A stretch of DNA of 64,000 nt from Pachyseris speciosa (lineage: Eukaryota > Cnidaria > Anthozoa > Scleractinia > Pachyseridae), in NCBI GenBank assembly GCA_016490735.1, contig JAEMWC010000073.1, positions 1,526,001 through 1,590,000 on the forward strand. Reading direction: 5' to 3'. Shown here piece after piece: positions 22,627-33,988 of this stretch. Every line of letters starts with the position of its first letter. The first letter of the stretch is position 1. Under the pieces are notes generated by a model. It was given only the letters and a program-made list of their open reading frames with translations, was not told the origin of the DNA and made no database searches. The position numbers were made by a program, and so were the translations under genes.

Positions 22627-23227
22627 GGCCCACTAATACAGATGGCAAACACATCGCTCTTTATTAAGGGAGTGAATTGAAATAAGCTTATAACAACTGT
22701 TTATGCATGACCTTGACGTGCAGGATTCCTGGGAACAACAACATTACAGTATTCAATAACAAGTAAAATAGAAGTAAAAAAAGATGTTTGTCTCATGACA
22801 GAAAGCTTCTGATTACAGGACGATCTCCACGAACAAAGTGGGTCGTAATTCTCATGTTCTGCATCATTTCTTGCCCAAAACATTATGAAGCGAAGTGGCA
22901 AGCATCTACATTATTTTTTTGCGAAGCAAAAGTAGGACTTTTTAAGGTCTTGTCCGAGGTGAAATACATTTTGTCCACTTTAAGTGATGCTGTACTTTTG
23001 ACATTGTTGTCATCCCTTAGGAGATTACTTAAGAAGTGTTTGGCCTATACTAGCACATGCCACTGGACATGGTGTAATTTTTGGCCCCTCTCTCAGCTCT
23101 GAGCAGGGTATATAGTTTCCCAGTCAATATATGGAGTGGGGACCCATTCTAGACAGGGTACAGCTGCAAGACTGTCGTCGAGTATTTAGCAGTCCATACA
23201 TTATTGGAAATGTTTCTGTATTTGTTA
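22627..23227. other. no supported gene
   Basis: Frames at 22701-22901 (minus) and 22788-23102 (plus) overlap and show no family. Confidence 0.3.
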
Positions 23228-23235
23228 GCAGGTCA

Positions 23236-23431
23236 CTAGCCTGGGTCGCAGACAAAATCTAACGCCCGGTTAGTACTGTTTGAGTATGAGATGATTGGCT
23301 TATCAACAAAATCCTTTTATTGAAGGGCCAATCATGGCACATACTCAAGTTCTGATACACAGAACAATGAATTTGGTGCTGCTTCATAGATGTTACTAAC
23401 CGGTGTTAGATTACAGCTGTGATGCAGGCTA
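23236..23431. mobile_element. 196-bp MITE, hAT-like
   Basis: Imperfect inverted ends (TAGCCTG near 23237 and CAGGCTA at 23425-23431) with further inverted matches inward around ATCTAAC and CCGGTTAGT. The 8-bp GCAGGTCA stands on both sides (23228-23235 and 23432-23439). An 8-bp target duplication fits hAT elements. Non-coding. Confidence 0.7.
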
Positions 23432-23439
23432 GCAGGTCA

Positions 23440-24211
23440 TCAGTGAACATAAGATCATTTTTCAGGACTAGATATTAGCACTATTGTTTTTTAAATAGTG
23501 GGAGGTGTCCTCCTATGTGGGGTAGATAGTTAAGGTTATTTTTGGTCCTAAAGAGTGTCAAGCACACCCCCCCCCCCCCTCCAGTATCTACCAAAGTAAA
23601 CAGTGATACCATTGGTTAATCATTTCATTTATTCTTATTTATCTACAGTTTTTTATGCAGTGTTTCCTATTGGGAGTTTTCTCGCCTTGTTTATGACTTC
23701 TTGGGAAAGAAGAGATTCCTACTTCCTGCTTGTGCCTATTCTGCTATCAGGAGAACATTTCTTTGTCGAAAGGATGAAGAATTTACTGGATTTCAAATTG
23801 ACGACGAGGATAATTAACAATAGGCCATGCATGTTTGAAAATTTCAATATCGATCAGAGATTTGTAGTATTTGCTTTTTTATTATTGTAAGTTGTTATAA
23901 AAGATAAATAGAATAAAATTAGGATAATGATTACATCATTTTATTGCATTTGCCACTTCCCCATCTCCCATAATGCACTTTGTTTGCCCCCAAACATTTT
24001 GCATAAGCTTTGTTTTCCATTTTTTCTTGGGATGATTGTAAGTCTCAAGAGAAATTGAAAACGATGGTTATGCAAAATTTTGGGGGGACAGACAAGGCGT
24101 ATTATGGGAGATGTGGAAATCGCGAATTGAAATCATTATTGTATGGAAATAATAGGCATTGTATATTTGTGTTAATTATTATTCTAATAAACGACTTAGC
24201 AAATTTGTCAA
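23440..24211. other. no gene; contains an inverted repeat
   Basis: A run of about 12 C lies near 23568-23579. The 95-codon plus-strand frame at 23603-23890 is hydrophobic and unrecognised. The inverted repeat at 23957-24118 is listed separately. Confidence 0.3.
23957..24118. repeat. MITE-like inverted repeat
   Basis: The arms TTCCCCATCTCCCATAATGC (left) and the reverse complement of GCGTATTATGGGAGATGTGG (right) match over about 45 bp with several mismatches. The pair includes the poly-C and poly-G blocks before AAACATTTTGCA. No clear target duplication. Confidence 0.6.
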
Positions 24212-25262
24212 CTATGTTTGCTCTTTCTGATTCTTGGGACAGCTAGAAACTTTGCTGTGTCCCCTTCTGGAATGTCCACAAAGCGAGCACTTGGGTACTG
24301 CTCTTTGACTGGCTGTCCTCTCTCTGGTTCTGGTTTCTTCTTCGAATGGAAGTACTGAAATGTAACCATGGTAAAATATTATATTATATTACACAGACAA
24401 GTGTCTTTGAGGAAAATAGACCATTTACAAAATTCATACAACGTTACATCCAGGACCTGAGTGGCATAATTTCCATATTCTCACCTTTTTTTTAAAGAGC
24501 TGTTTGTGTTAACAGTGGTTTTTAATAATAACAACAATTGAAGAGCCGGCTGGAAAAATGTCCAAAGTGACTTTTTTCGGTGTTTTTTTTTAAATTTTGC
24601 TCCAAACCGGCTGAATTTTTTGCCGCATTTGCTTTTGTTGTTGAGAAAACAAGCCCAAAAGCTCGCATCAGCGTCACTGGAAGTTGACAAAGAATTTTGG
24701 CTTGGTTGGTTTCTTATGTTTATTTGTGCACTTCCAAAGACACGGACACAAGATTTTGGGCTTGTTTTTTTTTGCGACAACGAAAGCAACATATCCATGA
24801 GAGATCTGAACTCCCACCAAGTACAAGATGGGGTATATTGGAAATGGAAAACCAAGGAAAAGGAATGCGGTCTTTATACCTGGTGTTGTTGGGGGGACAT
24901 TTTCCACAACTTTTTTGTTTCTCTCATCTTTTCTCTTTACTGCATCAGATTTCTGCATCAGATTACTGCATCATGACTCCTCCAGCATAGAGTTCATTGC
25001 AGCAGGAGTCATCTCCTTTAGTTTACTTGCAGCCCCCTTCAGCTCCTCACTGGTGGCAGGAAGATATGTCTGAAAGATTTGTTCCACATAATCTGAAAAA
25101 AAATTAGTATAGAAAACTGAAAGTACCAAGCTTCAAGGTCAAGGGGAAGAGTGAGGGTAACCCAAACATTTCTGTGAATTGATGATTCACTTAAGGCCTA
25201 TGAACAAGTTCATATCTATGTGCACTGTTGCTTACAAGGATCAGGGCAAGTACTACAATAAT

Positions 25263-25415
25263 GAATATGTGAGTGATCATCGCAGTTATGAACACTACTT
25301 AACCAGTAGTGAAAATAAAACCTGAATTTTTTTTTTCAGGCTAACTGCGATGATCACTCACATATTCATTCTATAATCCGCAGTTCAAATATATAATTTT
25401 CATATATTCTTTCTC
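25263..25415. repeat. partial copies of the 13.3-kb tandem repeat family, head to head
   Basis: 25263-25325 matches the family on the minus strand (GTGAGTGATCATCGCAGTTA, CCAGTAGTGAAAATAAAACC). 25330-25415 matches it on the plus strand (CAGGCTAACTGCGATGATC, ATCCGCAGTTCAAATATAT). The tRNA-like block is absent. It lies in an intron of the DDE transposase gene. Confidence 0.65.
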
Positions 25416-26739
25416 ACATACTACAATAATACTAGCAAAAGCATTTCATTGATGACTCACCAAAGTTTTGAGAGATTCTGAGATTTCGCACTGTTGCTTC
25501 ACCATTCTTAAACTTCGGAAATGTCACCTTCACTTGGTCAGCATTAATCAGAGTTGCGTCGCCTTACTTCCCTGTGCAGATTAAAGTTAAAATGTACTGC
25601 ATCAAGAATATGCCTGTGGAATAAACAATATGAGGCCTATGAATGACTTGAAAAGTTTATTTCATTAAGTTTCCTACTACCCTTGAACAAAATCAAAGCA
25701 CAGTGATAAACAGGAGAATAAAAGCACCCGTAACCTGAAAATATTTTTTTCACTAAAATAAATCTTTTTAAACCAAACATTGACTTTTTACAGGCTGTAA
25801 AAGTTTCAAAATCTAGCCATCATCTGTTAAACGACTAAGCTAGTAAGGGGCGTAGGTTTATTTCTGGTTTGACATCACAGAATGATTTGGATCGTGGTAA
25901 GTCTTTGTAAACGTGCATGCAAAGCAGATTGTGATGCCAAACCAGTAATAGACCTATGCCCCTTCTGACTTGGTTGTGTACCAAATGATACTTAGTTTAT
26001 CGTAAGGTTTGAAGGCCATAAAAAGTCCAAAACTGGAAATAACAGCTACATGAAAAAAAAAAGGTAACAATAAAGAAAGGATCATACTTAGTACCACAAA
26101 GTGATAACAGCTACCTATGCTACACCATCTGCCACTTAGACAATGCCCTTCTACTTGCTAACTTAATTAAACCAGACTATGGTTTCAAGCTACAAAATGA
26201 AAGAAAGTTCACACCTGCAGTACATCCCAGCATAAGAAAAAGCAATCATCTTTGGAGCAAAGTGATTTAAAACAGAGTGGAACCCCTCTAAGCAACTGGT
26301 CTGTGCAAAAGGGGAGGCCTGTTTGATTCCTTTTACCAGGTGAATGTTGTTCAGTGCACTGCATAACTTTTCATATGGTACCGACCCTAGAGACAAAGAA
26401 AACAAAACACTTAGGAATTTCTCTTTCTTGTACTCCTTTTTTTTACTGTGTCCAATGTCAGCATCAATAGCCCTATGGTTACACAAGTCGATCTATGCTG
26501 CAACAATACGTACCAACTTTTTACCATTTCCTTGTTTGATTGCATCATGGTAGCATTTATTGAACAATGCATCAAAAAGATTTGAGTGTTTGTTGACAAT
26601 ATGAATCATAAAGGACCTAAACTTCGCCCATATGACCATTCCATTTCCACTAAATGTAGTAGTTGCACTCCAGTACAAATGGTTTTCACAAGGTCTGGTC
26701 CATTCTGCTATGGCTTCACAACATTTTTCATTGCTGAGC

Positions 26740-27408
26740 TTTGATAGGACTTTCCTTATTTCTAGGGACAAAATAGGAAGAATCAGATGCTGTACAACAC
26801 ATGTACTGATTAGAACTTGGAGTCCACAATTTACCAGGTAGAAACACTAATATAATTATATTTTACAATTACTGTACATTTCAGTATTCAAAGGAATTGG
26901 TAGTGGGGTTTGGAGCTCTATGTGAAACACTAAATATTGATCCCGTATGAAAGTCATACTATTCACAACCAAAACATATAATTAAATGCTTAACTAATAA
27001 AGGAAAAGTGGAACCTCAAATGTCTCTGATGCTGTTTGTGAATTTCTTATAAAAATTATGCTTACTTTCTTACTTTGATAGGACTTTCCTTATTTCTAGG
27101 GACAAAATAGGAAGAATCAGATGCTGTACAACACATGTACTGATTAGAACTTGGAGTCCACAATTTACCAGGTAGAAACACTAATATAATTATATTTTAC
27201 AATTACTGTACATTTCAGTATTCAAAGGAATTGGTAGTGGGGTTTGGAGCTCTATGTGAAACACTAAATATTGATCCAGTATGAAAGTCATACTATTCAT
27301 AACCAAAAAATATAATTAAATGCTTAAATAATAAAGGAAAAGTGGAACCTTAAATGTCTCTGATGCTGTTTGTGAATTTCTTATAAAAAATTATGCTTAC
27401 TTTCTTAC
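26740..27408. repeat. 334-bp tandem duplication across an intron and exon start
   Basis: 26740-27073 and 27074-27408 are direct copies with about six differences. On the minus strand each copy runs from a GTAAG donor to 22 bases inside the following exon. The junction therefore holds acceptor CCCTAG, 22 bases (27095-27074), then donor GTAAG, a potential micro-exon. Confidence 0.85.
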
Positions 27409-28929
27409 TTTTTCACCAATGTCTTCTTCATGAAGGCCGCAATAGAAACATGTCGGTCTGAGACAAATGCTGTTATGTGGATTCCGTATCCAATAAGAAA
27501 CTCCATACATGCTTTAAAACCCATGAATTCCATTGCTGTACTGCTTCCAGCTTTGTTTCTCTATTGAATAACCAAAAACATCTTGGACTATTTAAAACTG
27601 AAGAATCAGATTAATATTACCATTGTTTTGTTCTATTATGTAAATTTAGTTCCAAAGAATGCACCTCCCCTTCCTCCCAAACCCCACCCAAACACACAAG
27701 AGGTCACAAGAGATTTAGAGGGAGAACACTTTTGTATGTAATGTTTCTATTTTAAAGACTGGATCATATTTTGTGTGCATGCAGTCATGTATCCATAAAG
27801 GGGTAATACTGTATATTGCGATGCAAGTAAACTTTACTGTACATGTATTCTCAAGATCCTTGGTATTAAACTAATTACTCTAATAAATCAGGTCTTTTAC
27901 TAAGATATTTTACCTGAACAAGAGCGAAGTGTATCATTGGAAGAGTGCAGCAAAACATGGTGTAGGCACCATACTTAGCAGAGTGACCCATACTGTCAAG
28001 GCGACCATCTCCTGCAAGAATGACACCATCTTTCACCGCTTTCACCTTCTCCAGCATCTGTTTTTGGTACTTTTTCCAGTACAACGTGATGGTCGGGAAC
28101 AGCTTTGTCTGAACAAGCAAATACAATAGAACAGCAACAAGATTTTGACAACAGCCTGTAGTGTTTGAAATAATTGTACCTTGGAGAGTGTAGTTATAAA
28201 TTTGCCCCGGTCACCTCATTTCAAATTTCAAACACTTCTCCATCAAGGCACTGCTTAAAAGTTTAGGAATAACCCCACAGTTTGCATGAACACTAGTCAG
28301 TTCTACACGTAAGCATGCTAACAATTAATTCATTCTCACAATTGATTATATAAAAACAATGATGCCTACCCTCTGGTATTTGAAGAAAGTTTTAAGGGAT
28401 AGGCAGCTGAGACCCATATGAGAAAACACTGTAGACACCTTTGATGCAGATCCCCCAGCAAGCAAAATTGCGAGACAGAGGAGAAATCACCAGCTGGTAT
28501 TTTCGTTCCAGGCATTACAGGCGGACTTTGCCATGTGTCCTTTGGTTTGGGGGCATTTAGGATTGGAGTAGGTGCTTGTTACTACTGCTTCAGTTCCAAC
28601 CGGATGAACATCTACCAATGGACTATCGGTTTTACAGGTACGGCAGAAGCCAAAGAGTAACAGCAACTGGGAAAGGAATACTATATGTTTGGGCTCTGTG
28701 CGTAGATTTTTGTCCTTTACTGAGACCCTGTAACAAAACGAAAATTCATTGACCAATTTATGACAATACCTTCTAGATGACAGGATTCCAAAGTACTTTT
28801 GTTAACCAATCAAACTAACCTTTTATGTTGACATTTATCTACGTCAACATCGTCATCCTCTTCCGATTCACTACCAGTATTCAGTACCAAAATTGTATTC
28901 AGTACAAAAATATGTATTCAGTACCAAAA

Positions 28930-29217
28930 TTTCACTTTCAGTTGGTTTCTTCATTTTGAGCAAAACAGCTTCTTCATCTTTCGAATTTCTTCGTGTAAAA
29001 GGCATACAAATCAGGAACTAGTTTAAAGATACTCCAGAAGGTGAATTTCCAAGTGCTAAAACGGAAGAGCAAAATATTTTTCTCAGGAAAAGCTTAAGAC
29101 GTGGATCCACTTGCATGGAGCTCAGGTTGTGTGGTTGAAAAAGAAAATAATTCAACGCTTCAAGGGCTTTCCCTTTACCGCGGCATCTTGCAGCTCACCA
29201 AGAAAGGTCACTTAATA
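28930..29217. repeat. dispersed repeat copy A (matches 52385-52702)
   Basis: From TTTCACTTTCAG to AGGTCACTTA. It aligns in the same direction with 52385-52702 through landmarks GGTTTCTTCATTTTGAGCAAA, TTTTTCTCAGGAAA, GGATCCACTTG and TTTACCGCGGCATCTTGCAG. On the minus strand it corresponds to the 5' UTR and first codons (MKKPTESE) of the DDE transposase gene. Three 18-bp GTATTCAGTACCAAAAT units follow at 28876-28932. Confidence 0.75.
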
Positions 29218-30047
29218 GTTCTCCGGCATTAATGTTAGGAATGAGTAGCTCAAACTTAGTGGAAGAAGTTCTTCCTTTCAACAAACTGCTTGCTATTTTT
29301 GGAGTTTCGTGTTTTTACTAAAGTGGATACGTATTTTCAAGAACCTGTACATCACAGATAAATTAAATAAATCGAAGCTTAACATTTGGTTTAATCGTTG
29401 TTACTTTTCTTGGGTCAGGAATGAAACTTGTATTTTTCTTTCAATTGGACATAAATAACCATCATCTGTACTCGTTTTGGACACAAAGAAGTAGTTGAAT
29501 TGTTTATTTCTTTTGCTGCTTGAACGAGTGTTTTTACTCTGCCTGGCTGACTGTTTTTCGATGTCTGTGCCTCAACAGCGTTAAGAAATTTTTGCCCTTC
29601 TCTTATCTACACATCATCGCAATGACTCCTTGTAAAAAATGATTAAAGCCCTGGTTAAACGATCAAACATTTTCATCCAGGATTGTGTTTGTCAAACATA
29701 ACGTTGGGTGGCTAAATGCATAAACCAGACAGTGAGTCCATAGAACGATTTTTTGCGTATTATCCCTGAAAGTTTGACGTTATTTGGTTCATTTGGTTGC
29801 ATGCTTTGTTGGTTGGGGTGGCTAAATGATCAAACATTTGTTCATAACACGAAATGTCGGATGAAAATATTTCAGTGATCTAGATCCGTTCAAACATGGA
29901 AAGCCATTTAAAGGCAATGTTGAGAGATGTGGCTAAACGGCCAAACATGCTTGTCCAGCACGATGTTGGATGAAATGTTTGATCGTTTTTTGTTTGTTGA
30001 AATTTGTATTCGTACAAACATGTGCATCGCATATTGTTTTCTTGTAA
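29218..30047. other. no gene; weak inverted repeat 29654-29985
   Basis: AAACGATCAAACATTTTCATCC (29659-29679) and its imperfect reverse complement at 29968-29985 frame a segment rich in GGCTAAA and CAAACAT words, possibly an old MITE. Confidence 0.35.
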
Positions 30048-31500
30048 TAGATAGATAGATAGATACTTTATTTTGCACAGGATTCATAAAGTTTACACTT
30101 ATTTCCAATGAAGCTGTGCTGTAAAGTTAATCTATACAATCAGAAATAAGATAAATTAGTAATACTAATAAAAAGGAATCTAAGGTAATCTATAAAATAA
30201 AATTGTAAACTTAAAAATAGTAGTACTAAACTACAAATTCTAAATACTAATTACAAATACTAATTTAGGACATAACGTGTTACAAAAATCTACAAGTGTC
30301 GGACCAGTAATTGTTCGAAAATGAATTAATTGAGCTTGCACTTTTTGTGGCAGTGTTCAGGCTGTTATAAAGTTTAGCAGCTGAGTAGGTAAAAGACCTG
30401 TAGCCAGACTTTGAAGTTATTTTTGCCATATGAAGATTGGATTTATTTCTAGTATTGTAATTATGAATGTCAGAGTTAAGGGAAAATAAGTCACAAAGAT
30501 AGGACGGACAAAAACCATTAAGGCATTTATAAACAGTAAGGCACTTATGAAAAGTCCAACGTTCAAATAGAGAGACCCAACCTAACTCACGAAATAAATT
30601 CACTGTACGCTCTTCTCTGGTCTTATGAAGTATAATGCGTGCTCCTCTCTTCTGTAGCCTTAACAATCTGTTGAGGCTGGAACTGTCAGCATTGGACCAA
30701 ATAACGTCACAATATTCTGATAATGGTTGAATTAGAGTCATATGTAAATGTTTGCAAGTGTCTATACTTAAATATTTCCGGATCCTCCCTAGCAAGTTTA
30801 ATCTACGAGTTACTTTACAAGAAACATCGTTGATGTGTTCATGCCAATTCAAAGAAACATCAAGAGTTAGGCCTAAGTATTTCACAGTATCAGATAGTTC
30901 CAGCATCTTTCCCAATAATGATAAAGAAAGTCCTTGTGATCTTGCCAGACGCTGATTTGAACCGAAGAGCATGACTTTGGTTTTTACACAATTCACAAGC
31001 AATCTGTTCCCAGAAAACCATTCACCAGCAACGTTGAGATCGTCCTGAAGGATAGATTGAATGGTCTGAACATTCTTTTCAGCAAAAAATAAAGCGGTAT
31101 CGTCTGCATACAAGACAACTTTGCAATGACGGACAACACTCGGTAGATCATTAATAAATATTATGAATAATAACGGCCCTAAGACAGAGCCTTGAGGCAC
31201 CCAAAGTTTAAGATCCAGTGAATCCAAGAGATTGCCATTAATAGTGACAGACTGTGTTCTATTAGAAAGGTAATTGTCAAACCAGGCCAGGGATTGTCCT
31301 CTTACACCAATCGAAGAAAGTTTAGTCTTAAGGATTGAGTGGTCAATCATGTCAAAAGCCTTGCTAAGATCTAGAAACACGGCTCCGATGAGATTTCCTT
31401 TATCGATGTTTTTTAGAATATAATCTGAGACATCTAACAGAGCGGTACAAGTTGAGTGACCAGGTCTGAATCCTGATGTCTGAATCCTGAATCCTGTAAT
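30048..31500 (-). mobile_element. 5'-truncated LINE (CR1/L2 group)
   Basis: Read on the minus strand, the element begins inside the reverse transcriptase at about 31490 and ends in a TAGA/TCTA tetranucleotide tail (30048-30068), which is the 3' end. The remaining open frame is unbroken to 30280. The truncated 5' end abuts short repeats of GGATTCAGA. It sits between the THAP exons and the DDE transposase exons. Confidence 0.85.
30280..31380 (-). CDS. LINE reverse transcriptase, N-terminally truncated
   Basis: 366 open codons counted from a GTG at 31380. The frame extends upstream with FRPGHSTCTALLD to about 31490, so there is no native start. Motif A is FLDLSKAFD (residues 2-10), motif B is VPQGSVLGPLLF (61-72) and motif C is YADD (91-94). 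The thumb and C-terminal region follow, with LGLTLDVSLNWHEHI and a Cys/Trp-poor end (YNTRNKSNL). The endonuclease domain and ORF1 are missing. The frame has no internal stop, which suggests a fairly recent insertion. Family: CR1/L2-like LINE. Confidence 0.88.
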   Translation of the reverse strand: MFLDLSKAFDMIDHSILKTKLSSIGVRGQSLAWFDNYLSNRTQSVTINGNLLDSLDLKLWVPQGSVLGPLLFIIFINDLPSVVRHCKVVLYADDTALFFAEKNVQTIQSILQDDLNVAGEWFSGNRLLVNCVKTKVMLFGSNQRLARSQGLSLSLLGKMLELSDTVKYLGLTLDVSLNWHEHINDVSCKVTRRLNLLGRIRKYLSIDTCKHLHMTLIQPLSEYCDVIWSNADSSSLNRLLRLQKRGARIILHKTREERTVNLFRELGWVSLFERWTFHKCLTVYKCLNGFCPSYLCDLFSLNSDIHNYNTRNKSNLHMAKITSKSGYRSFTYSAAKLYNSLNTATKSASSINSFSNNYWSDTCRFL

Positions 31501-31656
31501 GTTTTAATGTTTTGAGGTTTTTGCAAAGCGTTCAATTCCAATTGACCACTCTAAACATAAAATATTGGCGCAAGGAAAGCCATGCGTAGATGTTCAATAC
31601 CAGTACAAAAAAATTATAATTATGGAGCTCCGCTTTTAGGCTTGGCTAAATCTATT

Positions 31657-31843
31657 TATACCATGCCATAGAAAATACAGCCAATCAGAATGCAGGACAG
31701 CGTTGTATATTCGTCAGTATTCCATCGAACCTTCCCATCGATCAATGCAATTCAATGGTATCACACCCAACCTTCCCATTGTGCGTTGAGATTCCCGTTC
31801 ATGCTGGCCTTGCTGGCCACTGTATTTTCTATGGCATGGTATA
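31657..31843. repeat. inverted repeat pair, foldback element part 1
   Basis: 24-bp arms TATACCATGCCATAGAAAAT... (31657-31680) and the reverse complement at 31820-31843 are perfect or nearly so. Confidence 0.7.
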
Positions 31844-31866
31844 AAATAGTTATGCAACCCTTTCTC

Positions 31867-31986
31867 GTGGTATACCATGGAATATCCCACGAGTCACTTG
31901 TATTTTCTTTACATACACACTCGCCTAAGGCTCGTGTGTATACCAAGAAAATACAAGTGACTTGTGGGATATTCCACGGTATACCA
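31867..31986. repeat. long hairpin, foldback element part 2
   Basis: Arms 31867-31923 and 31931-31986 are about 55 bp each with few mismatches and a spacer under 10 bp (CTAAGG). Landmarks are GTGGTATACC, GGAATATCCCAC and CACTTGTATTTTC. Part 1 ends 24 bp away, so the two may form one composite foldback element. Confidence 0.75.
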
Positions 31987-32514
31987 CTCGAAAGCAGTGC
32001 ATAACTAGTATATATTATGTACTGTCATCTGTTCCTCCTCCTTCCATTTCTCTATCACCCTTTTCAATTTCTGGATTGCTTCCCTCACCAACATCATTTT
32101 CTGGGTTCATTGACAATTCATCCTGTGTAAATAGAGCAATAAGAAGCACATCAAGAAAAATGTGCAACTGACTGGGATTAGTTATGGTAAAAGAAAAAAC
32201 TGACGTGAAGAAGATATTTGGATAGAACATTTACCAAGACAAATCTAAATATTTAAAAAGTAACTTTAAATTCTTTGACATTTTAAACAAACGTAACCCT
32301 TTTTCTTCCATGGAAACAATTTGCATTTGCAAAAACAATTGAATAAATGCTAATCACAGATTACAACAATGAACTACTCAAACAATATTTCCCGCCAAAT
32401 TTCGGACCCGCCGTGAAATTCATAATGGCGACAACAAACACATTTGGTAAAGAAAATTACAACAAGCTTTGCATGAATACGTTTATAAATAATCCGTATA
32501 TGAATTGGGCCTAC
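31987..32514. other. spacer with a possible acidic 3' exon at 32016-32125 (minus)
   Basis: After an acceptor-like TTTACACAG, the minus strand encodes DELSMNPENDVGEG and ends GGGTDDST with a stop at 32015. The phase does not fit the donor at 32515, so its membership in the THAP gene is uncertain. Confidence 0.3.
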
Positions 32515-32837
32515 CTTCTAGTTCCTTCGTAATTTTGACCACTTCATTACTTTTCTCTTTCAGTTTCTCTCGTAAATTCTTCACTTGGTTGCTGAGCTTT
32601 CTCTTCTCGTTCAGAAGAACAGTGCATTTGTTACATTCACGGTGTTCCTTTGATGCTTCGCTCAAGTCTTCGTCCATCGCCTTGCACACCATCGATGACT
32701 CCTTGACATAATCTTTTGCTGGTTCTACTGCGGTTGTAGAACTTTCTACTACAGTAGTCTTGTTTTTATATTTTCCGTTTTCTCTGGGGTTCCATGTTGA
32801 CGAGGAGATCAGCACTTTCAAAAGCATCTTTATTACT
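32515..32837 (-). CDS. coiled-coil exon linked to the THAP exon
   Basis: Acceptor TTATTAG (AG at 32839-32838) and donor GAAG/GTAGGC give a 323-bp exon that continues the THAP exon in phase. It encodes a Ser/Thr-rich linker, a CNKC motif and a coiled coil (LLNEKRKLSNQVKNLREKL). The coiled coil after a THAP domain is common in THAP proteins and mediates dimer formation. Confidence 0.6.
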
Positions 32838-32994
32838 CTAATAATAAAGAGAAACACAGGGATTGTATTTTGAAGAATTTGCTCTTCTAAAAGATCTTAT
32901 ATTGTAAGTCGAATGTTTCACAAGAAGGAAGAAGGACGAGTTTGAAAGAATCGTGTATCAAACGAAGTAATTCTCTCAAGAATAATTTTCTCAC

Positions 32995-33359
32995 CTTCCT
33001 CTTTGCTCGCTTTCAGCTGGTTTTAGACTCTCTCCTGCAGATTGTACAGCTGGAGCGTGGACAGTTGGAAAGATGCAAACTCCAGCTTCATCTTTTCTCA
33101 ATCTCAGTTGAAGATTGTCCCGAGTAAAACTCGAAAAGTTCACTGTGAAGTCGTCGTCTCGGAAGTGCTTCAAACACACAGCCGAGTATTTGGTGGGCTT
33201 TCAATGTGCCCGCTTCAGTTGAACGAAGTCAACCCACTTTTTTCTTCCTTTTCTTTTCTGCGGATCCTCTGCTCCATAAAAAGTTATTGGATGAAGTGCA
33301 ATACCTTCCATCTGGTTTGGAGTATTGCTACACCCGAAAACAACACAGGCATCGGGCAT
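32995..33359 (-). pseudogene. THAP zinc-finger exon with in-frame TGA
   Basis: The ATG at 33359-33357 begins MPDACVVFGCSN, the C-x4-C half of a THAP (C2CH) finger. VCLKHF supplies the Cys and His, and CIFPTV corresponds to the AVPTIF-like end. THAP domains bind DNA and are found in P-type and Kolobok-type transposases and in host regulators. A TGA at 33203-33201 stands at codon 53, exactly where the conserved Trp of the W-x-P motif belongs (TGG to TGA). The exon ends with donor GAAG/GTGAGA at 32995. It may be the 5' end of the DDE gene at 24212-29020 or a related separate gene. Confidence 0.7.
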
Positions 33360-33515
33360 TTTCGTTGAGCAAGTTGTTGATCACCACGCTCACAAGAGAA
33401 TTCCTGGAATGACGTCATGAATCGTGCTCGAGCCAGACCTATTTTTATGGTTCTTTCACTCGGTAATGTTTCAGATGGGGGCGTTTTTTCCCGACTTTGG
33501 ATCCGCTGAAGCAAA

Positions 33516-33988
33516 CTGGGGGAGCCAGTGAGGGTCATTTGTCTTTAATTCAAATTTGATAAGACCGTTATGATCGACCACCTTGGCCGATATCCTATGC
33601 CAATGGCGATATGTTGGCGAATGTGAAAATTCGTGGTGTTCCTTTAGGTCGTTATGAGCAAGCTCTTTACAAGTGTTTTGGCATCGATCTTTCAAAATTA
33701 CCTTTATTTGCCCGAGGCTTGATGGCGAGAGACACGTGGAAGTGGGAGAAAATGGACAAAATTCAGAAGGTGTTCAGCTGTGGTGGCTATTTTAATTGAC
33801 TTAATTGCATGCCTTGTAGTTAATCTTATACTATTGTCGGAAGGCTCAGCGGCAAGCGACTCAAAAAGACCACACCATGAGCATAAGGTAAGTGATCTTT
33901 CTTCATCTGGCTTACATTATATCTACCTTTGGGATTAAGAGGTATAAAAATCCGGTATTTTACGGAACATTTCTCCCGATCACTTCAA
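33516..33988 (+). repeat. dispersed repeat, longer copy (matches 15697-16016)
   Basis: Starts CTGGGGGAGCCAGTGAGGG and ends TCCCGATCACTTCAA. It contains a 62-codon frame (33611-33799) with a coding-like look (RYEQALYKCFGIDL) that is mostly deleted in the other copy. Family unknown. Confidence 0.65.

Larger units (their letters stand above)
24212..29020 (-). pseudogene. THAP-type DDE transposase gene (Kolobok-like), multi-exon, decayed
   Basis: Minus-strand exons, most joining in phase: 29020-28820 (acidic, SESEEDDD), 28727-28370 (Cys pairs, EPKHIVFLSQ), 28108-27914 (LAGDGRLDSMGHSAKYG, candidate first Asp), 27560-27409 (FVSDRHVSIAAFM, candidate second Asp), 26761 to about 26500 (helical, NHLYWSATTT), 26386-26215 (YEKLCSALNNIH), about 25562-25461, 25092-24971 and 24354-24212 (zinc knuckle CSLCGHSRRGH...C). 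The order and blocks match the transposase family linked to THAP proteins and Kolobok-type elements, as far as I recall. Defects: a TGA at 28489-28487 inside exon 2, a stop in the 24971 exon, and no visible copy of the usual WHL-type segment between 27409 and 26761, where a tandem duplication sits. A TAG at 26495-26493 may be intronic because a GTACGT donor precedes it. Confidence 0.7.
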
